From a virus, in the IMG/VR virus record IMGVR_UViG_3300009034_001039, positions 1-29,273 of that record: a DNA stretch of 29,273 bases; one strand, given 5' to 3'. A model generated the notes under the pieces. The model did no database searches. It saw nothing but the letters and a program-made list of their open reading frames with translations, and was not told where the DNA came from. Numbering within the stretch: position 1 is the first letter of the stretch; each line of letters starts with the position of its first letter. Positions 1-6,129 of this stretch are shown one piece after another. The position numbers and the translations under genes are program-made.

Positions 1-141
1 TATAAGGATCGGCGCAACAAACGCGGTGAGCTTATCCTGTCACTAACGCCAAACTGTCATCGGATAATCTTGGCAGACGAATTGGTCTGGATACTAAAAG
101 CGGAAGTCCAGGACGAATGGCAAGTTGAACACATAGAGTAG
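1..141 (+). CDS. C-terminal end of an unknown protein (partial)
   Basis: The frame is open from the first base of the window to a TAG at 139-141, giving the last 46 residues of a protein whose start lies outside. The fragment is basic at its beginning (DRRNKRGEL) and ends acidic (VQDEWQVEHIE). It is accepted as coding because its stop codon overlaps the Shine-Dalgarno sequence of the next gene (AGGAGG at 140-145), the usual spacing inside a phage operon. I do not recognise a family and no function is proposed. Confidence 0.6.
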   Translation, partial: YKDRRNKRGELILSLTPNCHRIILADELVWILKAEVQDEWQVEHIE

Positions 142-151
142 GAGGATACCA

Positions 152-490
152 ATGGATATTAAGCGAGCGAAAGAGATAAGGGAATTGATGGTGATGTCTG
201 AAGAGCGGCAAAATTTTATGACACGCCTACTCATTGAACGTTATGAAGAGCTTAAAAGTCAAGTCCCTCGCGATGGCAACAGCAGCCTGCTAGACACAAA
301 CACCCCAGAATTTAGAATCTTGGAGGCTTTTGAGAAGCATAGTGAGAAAATTCAATACCAAGAGGATCAACTACACCAGCGAGCAATGAGAGCATACTTT
401 GACGCTATCGAATCCGCTATCAATGACGCAGAACATGGTATGGATGGGACTAGAGCAGATCCTATAGACGGACTACTAGAGCCAAAATAA
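152..490 (+). CDS. Hypothetical small helical phage protein
   Basis: This 112-residue protein starts at an ATG placed six bases after a perfect AGGAGG at 140-145. It is charged and probably mostly alpha-helical: residues 1-40 alternate basic and acidic residues (KRAKEIRELM, EERQNFMTRLL), and residues 66-96 (FEKHSEKIQYQEDQLHQRAM onward) could form another long helix. There is no signal peptide, membrane segment or cysteine motif. It lies second in a run of small plus-strand genes that ends with an excisionase-type regulator, so it is probably an early or accessory phage gene. I do not recognise the family. Confidence 0.65.
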   Translation: MDIKRAKEIRELMVMSEERQNFMTRLLIERYEELKSQVPRDGNSSLLDTNTPEFRILEAFEKHSEKIQYQEDQLHQRAMRAYFDAIESAINDAEHGMDGTRADPIDGLLEPK

Positions 491-513
491 TTAGAAACTC
501 ACAGAGGAATTAA

Positions 514-738
514 GTGGCTACATTTTGTCCATTCTCACCCAAACGAAAGGATTGCCTAACCACCTGCGGGCTATGGAATGATCAAACAAATGCTTGCTCG
601 TATAAAACCGGCTCTGCTAGATTACTCATTATCGAGGTAGCAATTGATAACCTGACTGAAGCGGTGAAATCACTCTCACAAACGCTTAACGATTTCGGAC
701 ACGCAACGATGCACAGCCGCTGGTGGAGGAGGAGATAA
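514..738 (+). CDS. Small cysteine-cluster phage protein
   Basis: The 74-residue protein begins at a GTG codon (514-516). The start is supported by AGAGGA at 503-508 and by the position of the first cysteines. The N-terminal third carries four cysteines (C5, C14, C18, C28) in a CPFSPKRKDCLTTCGLW...C pattern that could bind a metal; small proteins of this kind are frequent in phage early regions and have no assigned role. The middle is a helix (residues 40-60) and the end is basic (RWWRRR). The stop overlaps the GGAGGAGGAG stretch that serves the next gene, so the two are probably translationally coupled. Metal binding is inference from the cysteines only. Confidence 0.6.
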   Translation: MATFCPFSPKRKDCLTTCGLWNDQTNACSYKTGSARLLIIEVAIDNLTEAVKSLSQTLNDFGHATMHSRWWRRR

Positions 739-741
739 TCT

Positions 742-942
742 ATGAGACCAGTCTCCATTGGTTTCGATTTTGCAGCACATCCCTGGAAGCCTAATTCCTC
801 ATACAAACCGACAACAAGCCGTCAGAAAGTTGTCTGGTTTTTCTTCCGACTTCGGTGGCTAGCGTTAGGACGAGTCGTCAACTTCTTCTGGCAGCGAAAA
901 TGCGGCAAACTAACTCTGGTCAATTCAACGCGTAAGTTATAA
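742..942 (+). CDS. Hypothetical basic, aromatic small protein
   Basis: The ATG at 742 lies three bases after the preceding stop and behind a GGAGGAGGAG ribosome binding site (725-734). The 66-residue product is basic and rich in Trp and Phe; residues 27-52 (QKVVWFFFRLRWLALGRVVNFFWQRK) mix aromatic and arginine residues and may associate with a membrane, although the charges argue against a classical transmembrane helix. Its last codons contain the left arm of an inverted repeat (916-925), so this element overlaps coding sequence. The family is unknown and it could be a short spurious frame, though the ribosome binding site is excellent. Confidence 0.5.
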   Translation: MRPVSIGFDFAAHPWKPNSSYKPTTSRQKVVWFFFRLRWLALGRVVNFFWQRKCGKLTLVNSTRKL

Positions 943-951
943 ATTGACCAG
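916..951. repeat. Start-associated inverted repeat, copy 1
   Basis: CTGGTCAATT at 916-925 and AATTGACCAG at 942-951 form perfect 10-base arms separated by 16 bases. The element ends 18 bases before the ATG of the helix-turn-helix gene at 970, just upstream of its GGAGAGAG ribosome binding site. Three related elements precede minus-strand late genes (23856-23875, 25165-25200, 28809-28842). No T-run follows, so it does not look like an intrinsic terminator. It could be an operator or an mRNA hairpin. Confidence 0.75.
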
Positions 952-969
952 TCGCTACGGAGAGAGACA

Positions 970-1185
970 ATGAATTTGACACCCTCTCAGGTTTGTGAGC
1001 AATTACAAGTTGACAAGAGAATTCTCTATCGCTTAATCAGGGAGATGAATCTCCCAAGCATTTTGGTTGACGGACAGAGAATGATAAGGTTCAAGGATTT
1101 TGACCGCTGGTGCAAAGCGCATTCTGGCGTCCTACAAGCCCTCGAAGATTCCAGACAAGAATCATACCAAAACGCTAGTTTCTGA
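970..1185 (+). CDS. Excisionase-family helix-turn-helix DNA-binding protein
   Basis: This 71-residue protein matches the short winged helix-turn-helix group often called the excisionase or AlpA/MerR-like family (HTH_17 type). Residues 1-55 show the usual order: LTPSQVCEQLQVDKRILYRLIREMNLPSILVDGQ, a recognition helix, then the wing and RMIRFKDFDRWCKAH. Family members bind short DNA sites as excisionases, phage repressor antagonists or small regulators. It starts at ATG 970 behind GGAGAGAG. An inverted repeat (916-951) lies directly upstream, so autoregulation is conceivable but unproven. It is the last gene before the non-coding region 1186-1490, a typical place for an att or control region, although no integrase is visible in this window. 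Confidence 0.8.
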   Translation: MNLTPSQVCEQLQVDKRILYRLIREMNLPSILVDGQRMIRFKDFDRWCKAHSGVLQALEDSRQESYQNASF

Positions 1186-1335
1186 AATCTTTTTTTTCGC
1201 ACATAACAACTGTAAAACAGGAAAGCGCATATGAGCCAAATTTGGAGTTTTTTGCTATTTTCGCATCACTTGTCAATAAAAAACCCCTGTTTTCTATCAC
1301 ATTTTCCAGAGTGTCAGATAGATTCCGAGCGAAAG

Positions 1336-1370
1336 ACTTGTAGACTGTTTATTCATCATCGTCTACAAGT
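1336..1370. repeat. Perfect 10-base inverted repeat (ACTTGTAGAC)
   Basis: ACTTGTAGAC at 1336-1345 is the exact reverse complement of GTCTACAAGT at 1361-1370, with a 15-base spacer; the centres of the arms are 25 bases apart. It is followed by A/T-poor sequence with no T-run, so a terminator is unlikely. The core GTCTACA also appears just downstream of the minus-strand promoter near 24750 (24732-24738), which may be chance. Confidence 0.6.
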
Positions 1371-1470
1371 TACACACGATGCACATTCGGCTACTCATAT
1401 TGCCCACCAGAACCAATACTTTCGTGCTCCCTATATTCTTACATGATAGCGGAGCGGGAAGTTTTTGCTT

Positions 1471-1484
1471 TTAACATTTGTTAA
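1471..1484. promoter_or_regulatory. Palindrome immediately upstream of the 1491 start
   Basis: TTAACA-TT-TGTTAA forms a 14-base element with 6-base arms, ending six bases before the ATG at 1491. No Shine-Dalgarno sequence is visible here, so the element occupies the position where one would be expected. It may be an operator controlling the gene at 1491; a short palindrome in AT-rich DNA can also be chance. Confidence 0.35.
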
Positions 1485-1490
1485 AATATT

Positions 1491-1805
1491 ATGGACGTTC
1501 AAGATTTTGTGACAGCTTGCGTTAAGGTAGAATGGGCGATCTGCTACTTAGGTAGGAGATATATCAAGCCACAGGCGAAAAAATCAATGTGGAAATTGGC
1601 GGTTAACGCCTTCGAGGAGCTGGTAGGAGACGGCGAGGAGTGGGAAAACTTCACAGCGTTAGTCATCTCATGCGTTGACAATCCACCGAAAGAGAGAGGC
1701 GAAAAACTGGACAAGGCTTGGGATATTTACGAAACTGCCAGACTGGAATTGGTCAACAAACACAAATTCAAGCTCCCTACGGATTCAGATTCCTCTCCCC
1801 CCTAA
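1491..1805 (+). CDS. Hypothetical protein, convergent with the lysis genes
   Basis: The frame encodes 104 residues beginning MDVQDFVTACVKVEWAICYLG. Composition is protein-like, with helical stretches at 1-45 and 60-92 and a Ser/Pro tail (DSDSSPP). There is no good ribosome binding site before the ATG, so the start is uncertain; the palindrome TTAACA-TT-TGTTAA sits there instead. The 3' end overlaps the end of the minus-strand endolysin gene by 29 bases, so the last residues read the complement of the endolysin C-terminus. The real protein may be this short or may be regulated through the upstream palindromes. No family recognised. Confidence 0.5.
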   Translation: MDVQDFVTACVKVEWAICYLGRRYIKPQAKKSMWKLAVNAFEELVGDGEEWENFTALVISCVDNPPKERGEKLDKAWDIYETARLELVNKHKFKLPTDSDSSPP

Positions 1806-2142
1806 TATCACAATGCAAGAATGTGCCATAGGCTATAACGTAGGGGAAGTATTCTCTGCATATTTCCTCAAAGTCATCCATGAGCCGGCGATTATATGGC
1901 GATTGATCAACTGCTTTTCCAGGAAGATGATAGCTGTCATCCTTGCCACCTTCAGCCTCGTTATGGCGAGGACACCTTACCCACGAATGGACTTTGATAG
2001 GACTCCCGAATCTCTGCCTTACCAGGAATTCAATTGATAGCAATTTTGGCTGTAGAATGATCAGACCGCAACCACATCGACACGCGATCTCCCGATAAGT
2101 AAAATATGGAATTGGCCGGTAGTCATAGTCAATGTGATTCAT
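1777..2142 (-). CDS. Endolysin, M15 (VanY/DD-carboxypeptidase type) peptidase
   Basis: A 121-residue zinc peptidase that should cut the peptide part of peptidoglycan at lysis. Family features are clear: an FTYREIACRCGCG start (residues 14-26), the VRCPRHNEAEGG segment (55-66), SYHLPGKAVD (70-79) supplying His72 and Asp79, and FLHCD (108-112) supplying His110 as third zinc ligand. The open frame extends further upstream, but the ATG at 2142 is chosen because it overlaps the stop of the XhlA-like gene as ATGA, a normal translational coupling for a lysis pair. The length fits single-domain phage M15 endolysins; no wall-binding domain is present. It is the last late gene and overlaps a convergent gene by 29 bases. 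Confidence 0.85.
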   Translation of the reverse strand: MNHIDYDYRPIPYFTYREIACRCGCGLIILQPKLLSIEFLVRQRFGSPIKVHSWVRCPRHNEAEGGKDDSYHLPGKAVDQSPYNRRLMDDFEEICREYFPYVIAYGTFLHCDIRGERNLNP

Positions 2143-2366
2143 TTTAATAATCCCAGAAAAGATGGAAGCTCTTTGACACCTAACAGAACTAATAGCAACG
2201 CGATAGCAATGCCCATCAATCTCACAATCCACCTCTGCTGCGTTTCGACTTTAGTAACCCGATCTGTCAATCCACTACCTGGATTGCTGTTCCCATAAAG
2301 GCACTCATGGATCGCTTTCACCATCTCATAAATCCTCTCTACCTTCTCCTCCGATTCTTTACTCAT
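2139..2366 (-). CDS. XhlA-like holin or holin-accessory membrane protein
   Basis: The 75-residue protein has a charged helical N-terminus (SKESEEKVERIYEMVKAI), the segment LTDRVTKVETQQRW (33-46) and one C-terminal membrane span (about 47-66, IVRLMGIAIALLLVLLGV). This is the layout of haemolysin XhlA family proteins, which work with a holin or endolysin in phage lysis. The ATG at 2366 is chosen over an earlier in-frame start because a strong GGAGGAGGG ribosome binding site (2373-2381) precedes it by six bases and the earlier part encodes only the overlap with the methyltransferase gene. It overlaps that gene by eight bases and couples to the endolysin through ATGA. Confidence 0.75.
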   Translation of the reverse strand: MSKESEEKVERIYEMVKAIHECLYGNSNPGSGLTDRVTKVETQQRWIVRLMGIAIALLLVLLGVKELPSFLGLLK

Positions 2367-2928
2367 CAAAATCCCTCCTCCTACAAACCCAGAGCATTGG
2401 AGTGAACGTCTGCTGCATGTAAGGCTGGAGACCATAACGTTCGCAGGTGTTTGCTATATCCTGATAGCAGATTTCACATTGACCAGTTCCGTCAAACTCC
2501 TCATCAAACACCCGATGATCGTGCCAGTAGTCATGTGCCATGATTATATCGCCGGGCTTCAAATGTGGAGCGAAGGTCTTGAACTCCGTTTGTTTATCCC
2601 CATTATCACACAAAAGGAGCGACATTCCCGAATGTTGAAGCCCGCCAATAATCTCCCTTCGCAAGTCAGAGAAAACATCCCCCGCTGCTAGGGCAACTCC
2701 AAATGTATTAAGCAACTCTACGAGCCGATAATCCTTCGGCAACTTCACATCGCAACTGTAAACCGTGCAATTAGTGACATAACTATAGAGACCCAAGAAT
2801 ACCGTCAATCCTCCGGCTCCAGTTCCAAGCTCAATAATCCTTGCAGGACGTGTTCGCTTGAGTAATCTATTAAAGGCATCAATGATCCCTGGCTGTTGTT
2901 GCATTGATAATCCCATCACTTTGATCAT
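2359..2928 (-). CDS. Class I SAM methyltransferase (CmcI-like)
   Basis: A 189-residue Rossmann-fold methyltransferase. Motif I is IIELGTGAGG (31-40), an acidic residue ends strand 2 (YSCDVK, D60), and LLCDNGDKQTEF followed by LKPGDIIMAHDYWHD resembles the cephalosporin hydroxylase/CmcI group of sugar and small-molecule O-methyltransferases. It is the third methyltransferase of the glycan cassette and last gene before lysis. Its ATG overlaps the preceding glycosyltransferase stop as ATGA, and its end overlaps the XhlA-like gene by eight bases. The likely substrate is a sugar of the glycan made by the neighbouring transferases; this is inferred from context only. Confidence 0.75.
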   Translation of the reverse strand: MIKVMGLSMQQQPGIIDAFNRLLKRTRPARIIELGTGAGGLTVFLGLYSYVTNCTVYSCDVKLPKDYRLVELLNTFGVALAAGDVFSDLRREIIGGLQHSGMSLLLCDNGDKQTEFKTFAPHLKPGDIIMAHDYWHDHRVFDEEFDGTGQCEICYQDIANTCERYGLQPYMQQTFTPMLWVCRRRDFDE

Positions 2929-3863
2929 ATTAAGCTCTCCACTTTCTGGAGCACATACTTGGCGCAGTGTTGCACTAAATGATGTTCCCGAATGTGATTG
3001 AGTCCATTGGTAGTGAGATCCCGCAAATAATCCTCCTGCGAATCTGAGAGAATGTGATCCAGCTTTGCCAGCATATCTGCCTCGCTCGTAAAGAAAATAG
3101 CATTGACACCATTAGTAAAGTCATCCCTCACCTCAATCGTGCTCTGGTGATTGTAAGTGAAAAGACAAGTGCCTTGTCCTGGAATTTCATAGAGCCGATT
3201 GAGATTGAATAGTCCATTCGCGCTGGGAGGTAAGCTAAAACTGACCTTCGCTGCTCTCAATATCTTCACATATTCTGCATAATTCTGTGTATACAGTTGC
3301 GGATAGATATTGTCGTATCGCTCCTGCAATGCCTCAATGTAAGGGACACGACCAGGCCAGCAAGTCCCTGCGAAAAATGTATCAAATCCTTTGACAGGAA
3401 CACGCTCAGGCATCCGCTCCTCCAACTCAGAATAGGAAATAGGATACCCGTCTCGCTCGTGGCGTTTTTCGCAGTAGAATTTGGCAACCACATTCAGATC
3501 CTCAAAATTCCACACAGACTCGATACTGAGCCCGTCCTGAGAGACGATAGCGCACCCTGTATGCCCCATAAAAGAGAGGATGTGGGCATAGACACCATGA
3601 AGATAAGGAAACGTCCATATATCGCCAATAAGCACCAAATCGAAGAAGCCTTGCTCCAGTTTGGATGTAATATCTCCCACAGCCAGCAATCCATCCATTG
3701 GCAGGTGCAAATAATTCCACCAGTGACCTTTACAAAAGAGATTATGCTTGAAAGGAAAGGCAAACAAAGTCTTACCCCATTCGTGACCTGTTCTCATTAG
3801 ACCTACCAGAATTCGATCACTCACAGATTGGCTGTGCGTGGATAATAGATACAGGATATTCAT
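2925..3863 (-). CDS. CgeB-like glycosyltransferase, paralogue B
   Basis: A 312-residue protein resembling the CgeB / Glyco_trans_1_2 group of GT-B glycosyltransferases. The C-terminal half carries the nucleotide-sugar site region (RLYEIPGQGTC, 223-233; FTNGVNAIFF then a DHIL helix) and ends in NHIREHHLVQHCAKY. The N-terminal half (MNILYLLSTHSQSVSDRILVGL) is a Rossmann-like start. It is a diverged paralogue of the protein at 5183-6118: length is almost equal and both share MNILYL, SELEER-PE-VP, DTFFAG and HHLVQH-AKY. It starts two bases after the upstream methyltransferase ends. Target (virion or host surface glycan) is not determinable. Confidence 0.75.
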   Translation of the reverse strand: MNILYLLSTHSQSVSDRILVGLMRTGHEWGKTLFAFPFKHNLFCKGHWWNYLHLPMDGLLAVGDITSKLEQGFFDLVLIGDIWTFPYLHGVYAHILSFMGHTGCAIVSQDGLSIESVWNFEDLNVVAKFYCEKRHERDGYPISYSELEERMPERVPVKGFDTFFAGTCWPGRVPYIEALQERYDNIYPQLYTQNYAEYVKILRAAKVSFSLPPSANGLFNLNRLYEIPGQGTCLFTYNHQSTIEVRDDFTNGVNAIFFTSEADMLAKLDHILSDSQEDYLRDLTTNGLNHIREHHLVQHCAKYVLQKVESLI

Positions 3864-3864
3864 A

Positions 3865-4446
3865 TTACATACACAAGTAGGTTAGATGTATTTGCCCATC
3901 TGCAGAAACGTCCAGCCGCTCGACCGAAACGGTGTCAAAATAGCGAGCCAATAGATCGTGCAAATCTGACTGGCTAAAATGATGTAGATGAGTCATATGA
4001 TCGCACGTATATCCATCAGGGACAGAGCCGACAAATATGCCACCGCTTTCGAGGATCGAGCTAATCTTCCTGAGGACTGGATCGAGACGCTGTATATGCT
4101 CCAGACCTTCCCAGAACGCAACCACATCAAAGCGACTGGTGAAGCTCTGTTCTTCAAAGGCCGCACGTATGCAAGTCGCTCTCAAGCCCCAGCGTATAAG
4201 TCCCTGTTTAACATACTCAATACACACGTCTGCTATATCAATCAAAGTGGCGGAGCGGATAGAACCATCGTTCAACAAGGTTAGGGAAAAGCGACCATTG
4301 CCACAGCCGATCTCCAGAAGGTCACCGCAATAGCAACCTCTGTATTGCTTTTCTGGAGGGGCCAAAACGAGATTATCGGCGACGTTACACTTTTCTGTCA
4401 TGTGCTTATTATATATCTCTCGCCAATTGTGGGTATTCATGTTCAT
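3865..4446 (-). CDS. Class I SAM methyltransferase
   Basis: A 193-residue methyltransferase with motif I DLLEIGCGNG (42-51), an aspartate ending strand 2 (LIDIAD, D70), and RFDVVAFWEGLEHI (105-118) at the strand 4 position, where SAM-dependent methyltransferases of the Methyltransf_11/25 group keep their active-site loop. The start at 4446 is coupled to the upstream methyltransferase by an ATGA overlap; an alternative ATG lies two codons later. Substrate unknown; it probably modifies a sugar within the cassette. Confidence 0.75.
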   Translation of the reverse strand: MNMNTHNWREIYNKHMTEKCNVADNLVLAPPEKQYRGCYCGDLLEIGCGNGRFSLTLLNDGSIRSATLIDIADVCIEYVKQGLIRWGLRATCIRAAFEEQSFTSRFDVVAFWEGLEHIQRLDPVLRKISSILESGGIFVGSVPDGYTCDHMTHLHHFSQSDLHDLLARYFDTVSVERLDVSADGQIHLTYLCM

Positions 4447-5183
4447 AATGTCATCCTTTCAAAAAAGAGCGTATTGAAGGAACACAGCATAAGCGGATTT
4501 GGGAAGATATAATAGTCCGATGGGAGCGGACATTCCACAAAACCGAAATGGCCAAAAAGCTCAATCCAAAACTCTCTCGGATGTTCATTTGGATGTTCCC
4601 ACACATCCGGGAGACTGAAGGCAGGATAGAGCCATCTTTCTTTGCCTATCAAAGACAGACGCACACGATGAGGTAAGGGATTGACAGATGTGAAGTAATT
4701 ATGCAAGACACAACCATCAATCGGATCGAGGGATCGAGTCATTGGCATTCTGAGAAAGATAAACTCAGACGACACGCGAGTCACTTCTCTAGCAGCCACC
4801 ATGATACCTTCATAATCGTGTAGATGTTCAAAGACATCAAAGCATATAACCATATCAAAGGTGGAATCTCCGAAAGGGATTCCAGACGATATGTCTGCTT
4901 CCAGCAGATACTCTTTTACTTCTTCTGACGAATGATGAAGAGGAAAGTGAGCGAAATCGAGACCATATGCTTTCTTCCCCAAAGCGCGAAGAGCATGTGT
5001 ATATGCTCCAACAGAGCAGCCACAGTCCAGGACTGTATTGAACTCTCTGAGATCTACCAGCATCTCCAATGCGACTTTCATGCTTTGGATGTCATAAGTA
5101 GGAATCCCATCGCTATTAACGTGCCTGCAATGGTCTACAAAATAACTGGCATCGTAGCCTGCCCTTCTCTGTTCATAATTCAT
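4443..5183 (-). CDS. Class I SAM methyltransferase
   Basis: A 246-residue enzyme with motif I VLDCGCSVGA (51-60), LDFAHF after strand 2 (acidic D76), and FDMVICFDVFEHL (109-121), the typical Methyltransf_11 motif following PFGDSTFD. The C-terminal part (residues 140-246) is rich in aromatic and proline residues and may form the acceptor-binding cap. It starts with a TGATG overlap on the stop of the CgeB-like gene and ends in an ATGA overlap with the next methyltransferase, so three genes are translated as a coupled block. Sugar O- or C-methylation is the likely role by context. Confidence 0.75.
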   Translation of the reverse strand: MNYEQRRAGYDASYFVDHCRHVNSDGIPTYDIQSMKVALEMLVDLREFNTVLDCGCSVGAYTHALRALGKKAYGLDFAHFPLHHSSEEVKEYLLEADISSGIPFGDSTFDMVICFDVFEHLHDYEGIMVAAREVTRVSSEFIFLRMPMTRSLDPIDGCVLHNYFTSVNPLPHRVRLSLIGKERWLYPAFSLPDVWEHPNEHPREFWIELFGHFGFVECPLPSDYYIFPNPLMLCSFNTLFFERMTL

Positions 5184-6118
5184 CAGAGCAAAGCCTCCAC
5201 AATGTCTATGAGATACTTAGCAGTATGCTGCACTAAGTGGTGATCACGAATGTGATCCAGAGCAGCCCTAGCTGTCGCCGCCAGCTTGGCCTCATCTGCC
5301 AGCAGAGCCTCCAGCTTGGCAATCATATCATCCTCATCCGCAAAGAAAAGGACATCCTCTCCATCGGTGAAGTTTTGGCGAACCTTCACTGAGGGATTGT
5401 AGTTCCAATTCATTATGGAGCAGCCCTGCGCTGCGCCTTCCCACATCTTGTCACTGTTCTTGAACTCGCCCGGCAAACCAAATGTCACCTTAGCTCCCCG
5501 AATTGCTGTTACATACTCTGACCAGACTGTGGAGTAATATTCATCATGAATATTGGCATAGCCAGCGTCCTGGAGAGCTTTAATATATTTCTCTCTTTCT
5601 GGATGCTTCGCCCCTGCAAAGAATGTGTCATAATGCTTCTCAGGCACACTCTCTGGCACACGCTCCTCCAATTCTGACCATCCAATAGCAAACGATCCAA
5701 TATATTCCTTCTCCCGCTTCCGCTCTGAATAGAATTCAGCAATCCTATTGACTGTGAGGAAATGCCAGTCATGATCGATCAATTGGTCGCTCTGACTTAT
5801 CACGATACAAGGCGTGTCGCCCAAGCTCTGCAAGATCAACTCATATCCCATTTGCAATTCGGGATATGTCCAGATATTGGCTATGAGAGCCACATCGAAA
5901 AACCCATAATTGAGTCTGGCTATGACATCTCTCATATCTAGCAAGCCATCAAGTGCCAATCCCATATAAGCGTGGTGATCTTGGCTTCTATAGAGATTAG
6001 GCTTGTATGGATATGTAAACAACTGCTCTCCAAGCTCATATCCAATTCTTGACAGACCGACAATCAGTCTATCATTGACAGATTCCACATTTGGTGATGA
6101 CAGGTAAAGGATATTCAT
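5183..6118 (-). CDS. CgeB-like glycosyltransferase, paralogue A
   Basis: This 311-residue GT-B type protein is a paralogue of the protein at 2925-3863. Shared blocks include MNILYL at the N-terminus, SELEERVPESVP near residue 150, DTFFAG, FTDGEDVLFFADEDDM (about 250) and DHIRDHHLVQHTAKY at the end. The frame is open further upstream to 6160, but the ATG at 6118 is chosen because AGGAGGGAG precedes it and because its N-terminus then lines up with the paralogue. The glycine-rich EGAAQGCSIMNW replaces the YEIPGQGTC of the other copy, suggesting a different donor or acceptor. It couples to the next methyltransferase by a one-base TGATG overlap. Confidence 0.75.
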   Translation of the reverse strand: MNILYLSSPNVESVNDRLIVGLSRIGYELGEQLFTYPYKPNLYRSQDHHAYMGLALDGLLDMRDVIARLNYGFFDVALIANIWTYPELQMGYELILQSLGDTPCIVISQSDQLIDHDWHFLTVNRIAEFYSERKREKEYIGSFAIGWSELEERVPESVPEKHYDTFFAGAKHPEREKYIKALQDAGYANIHDEYYSTVWSEYVTAIRGAKVTFGLPGEFKNSDKMWEGAAQGCSIMNWNYNPSVKVRQNFTDGEDVLFFADEDDMIAKLEALLADEAKLAATARAALDHIRDHHLVQHTAKYLIDIVEALL

Positions 6119-6129
6119 AATGCTCCCTC

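Larger units (their letters stand above)
1186..1490. other. Palindrome-rich non-coding region
   Basis: About 300 bases without a convincing gene. It begins with an eight-T run right after the stop of the HTH gene (no good stem precedes it), then a perfect palindrome CCAAATTTGG at 1236-1245, an AAAACAGG/CCTGTTTT pair at 1214-1221 and 1286-1293, a perfect 10-base inverted repeat at 1336-1370, and TTAACA-TT-TGTTAA at 1471-1484 directly before the next start codon. This could be an operator cluster, an origin or an attachment region; the sequence does not decide which. A frame at 1231-1446 exists but its composition (His, Ser, Phe, Ile rich, no motif) looks non-coding. Confidence 0.5.

Noticed and set aside
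744-755. GAGAC-CA-GTCTC at the start of the gene at 742
   Set aside because: Five-base arms within codons are too short to support a function.
1186-1199. Eight-T run after the HTH gene as an intrinsic terminator
   Set aside because: No stable stem directly precedes it; only a five-base GATTC/GAATC pair further upstream.
1231-1446. A 71-codon plus-strand frame with AGGAAAG upstream
   Set aside because: Composition is dominated by His, Ser, Phe and Ile without motif or similarity, and it lies across a palindrome cluster; treated as non-coding.
1465-1487. Promoter for the gene at 1491 (TTGCTT ... TAAAAT)
   Set aside because: Spacing is only 11 bases and the transcript would start at or after the ATG.
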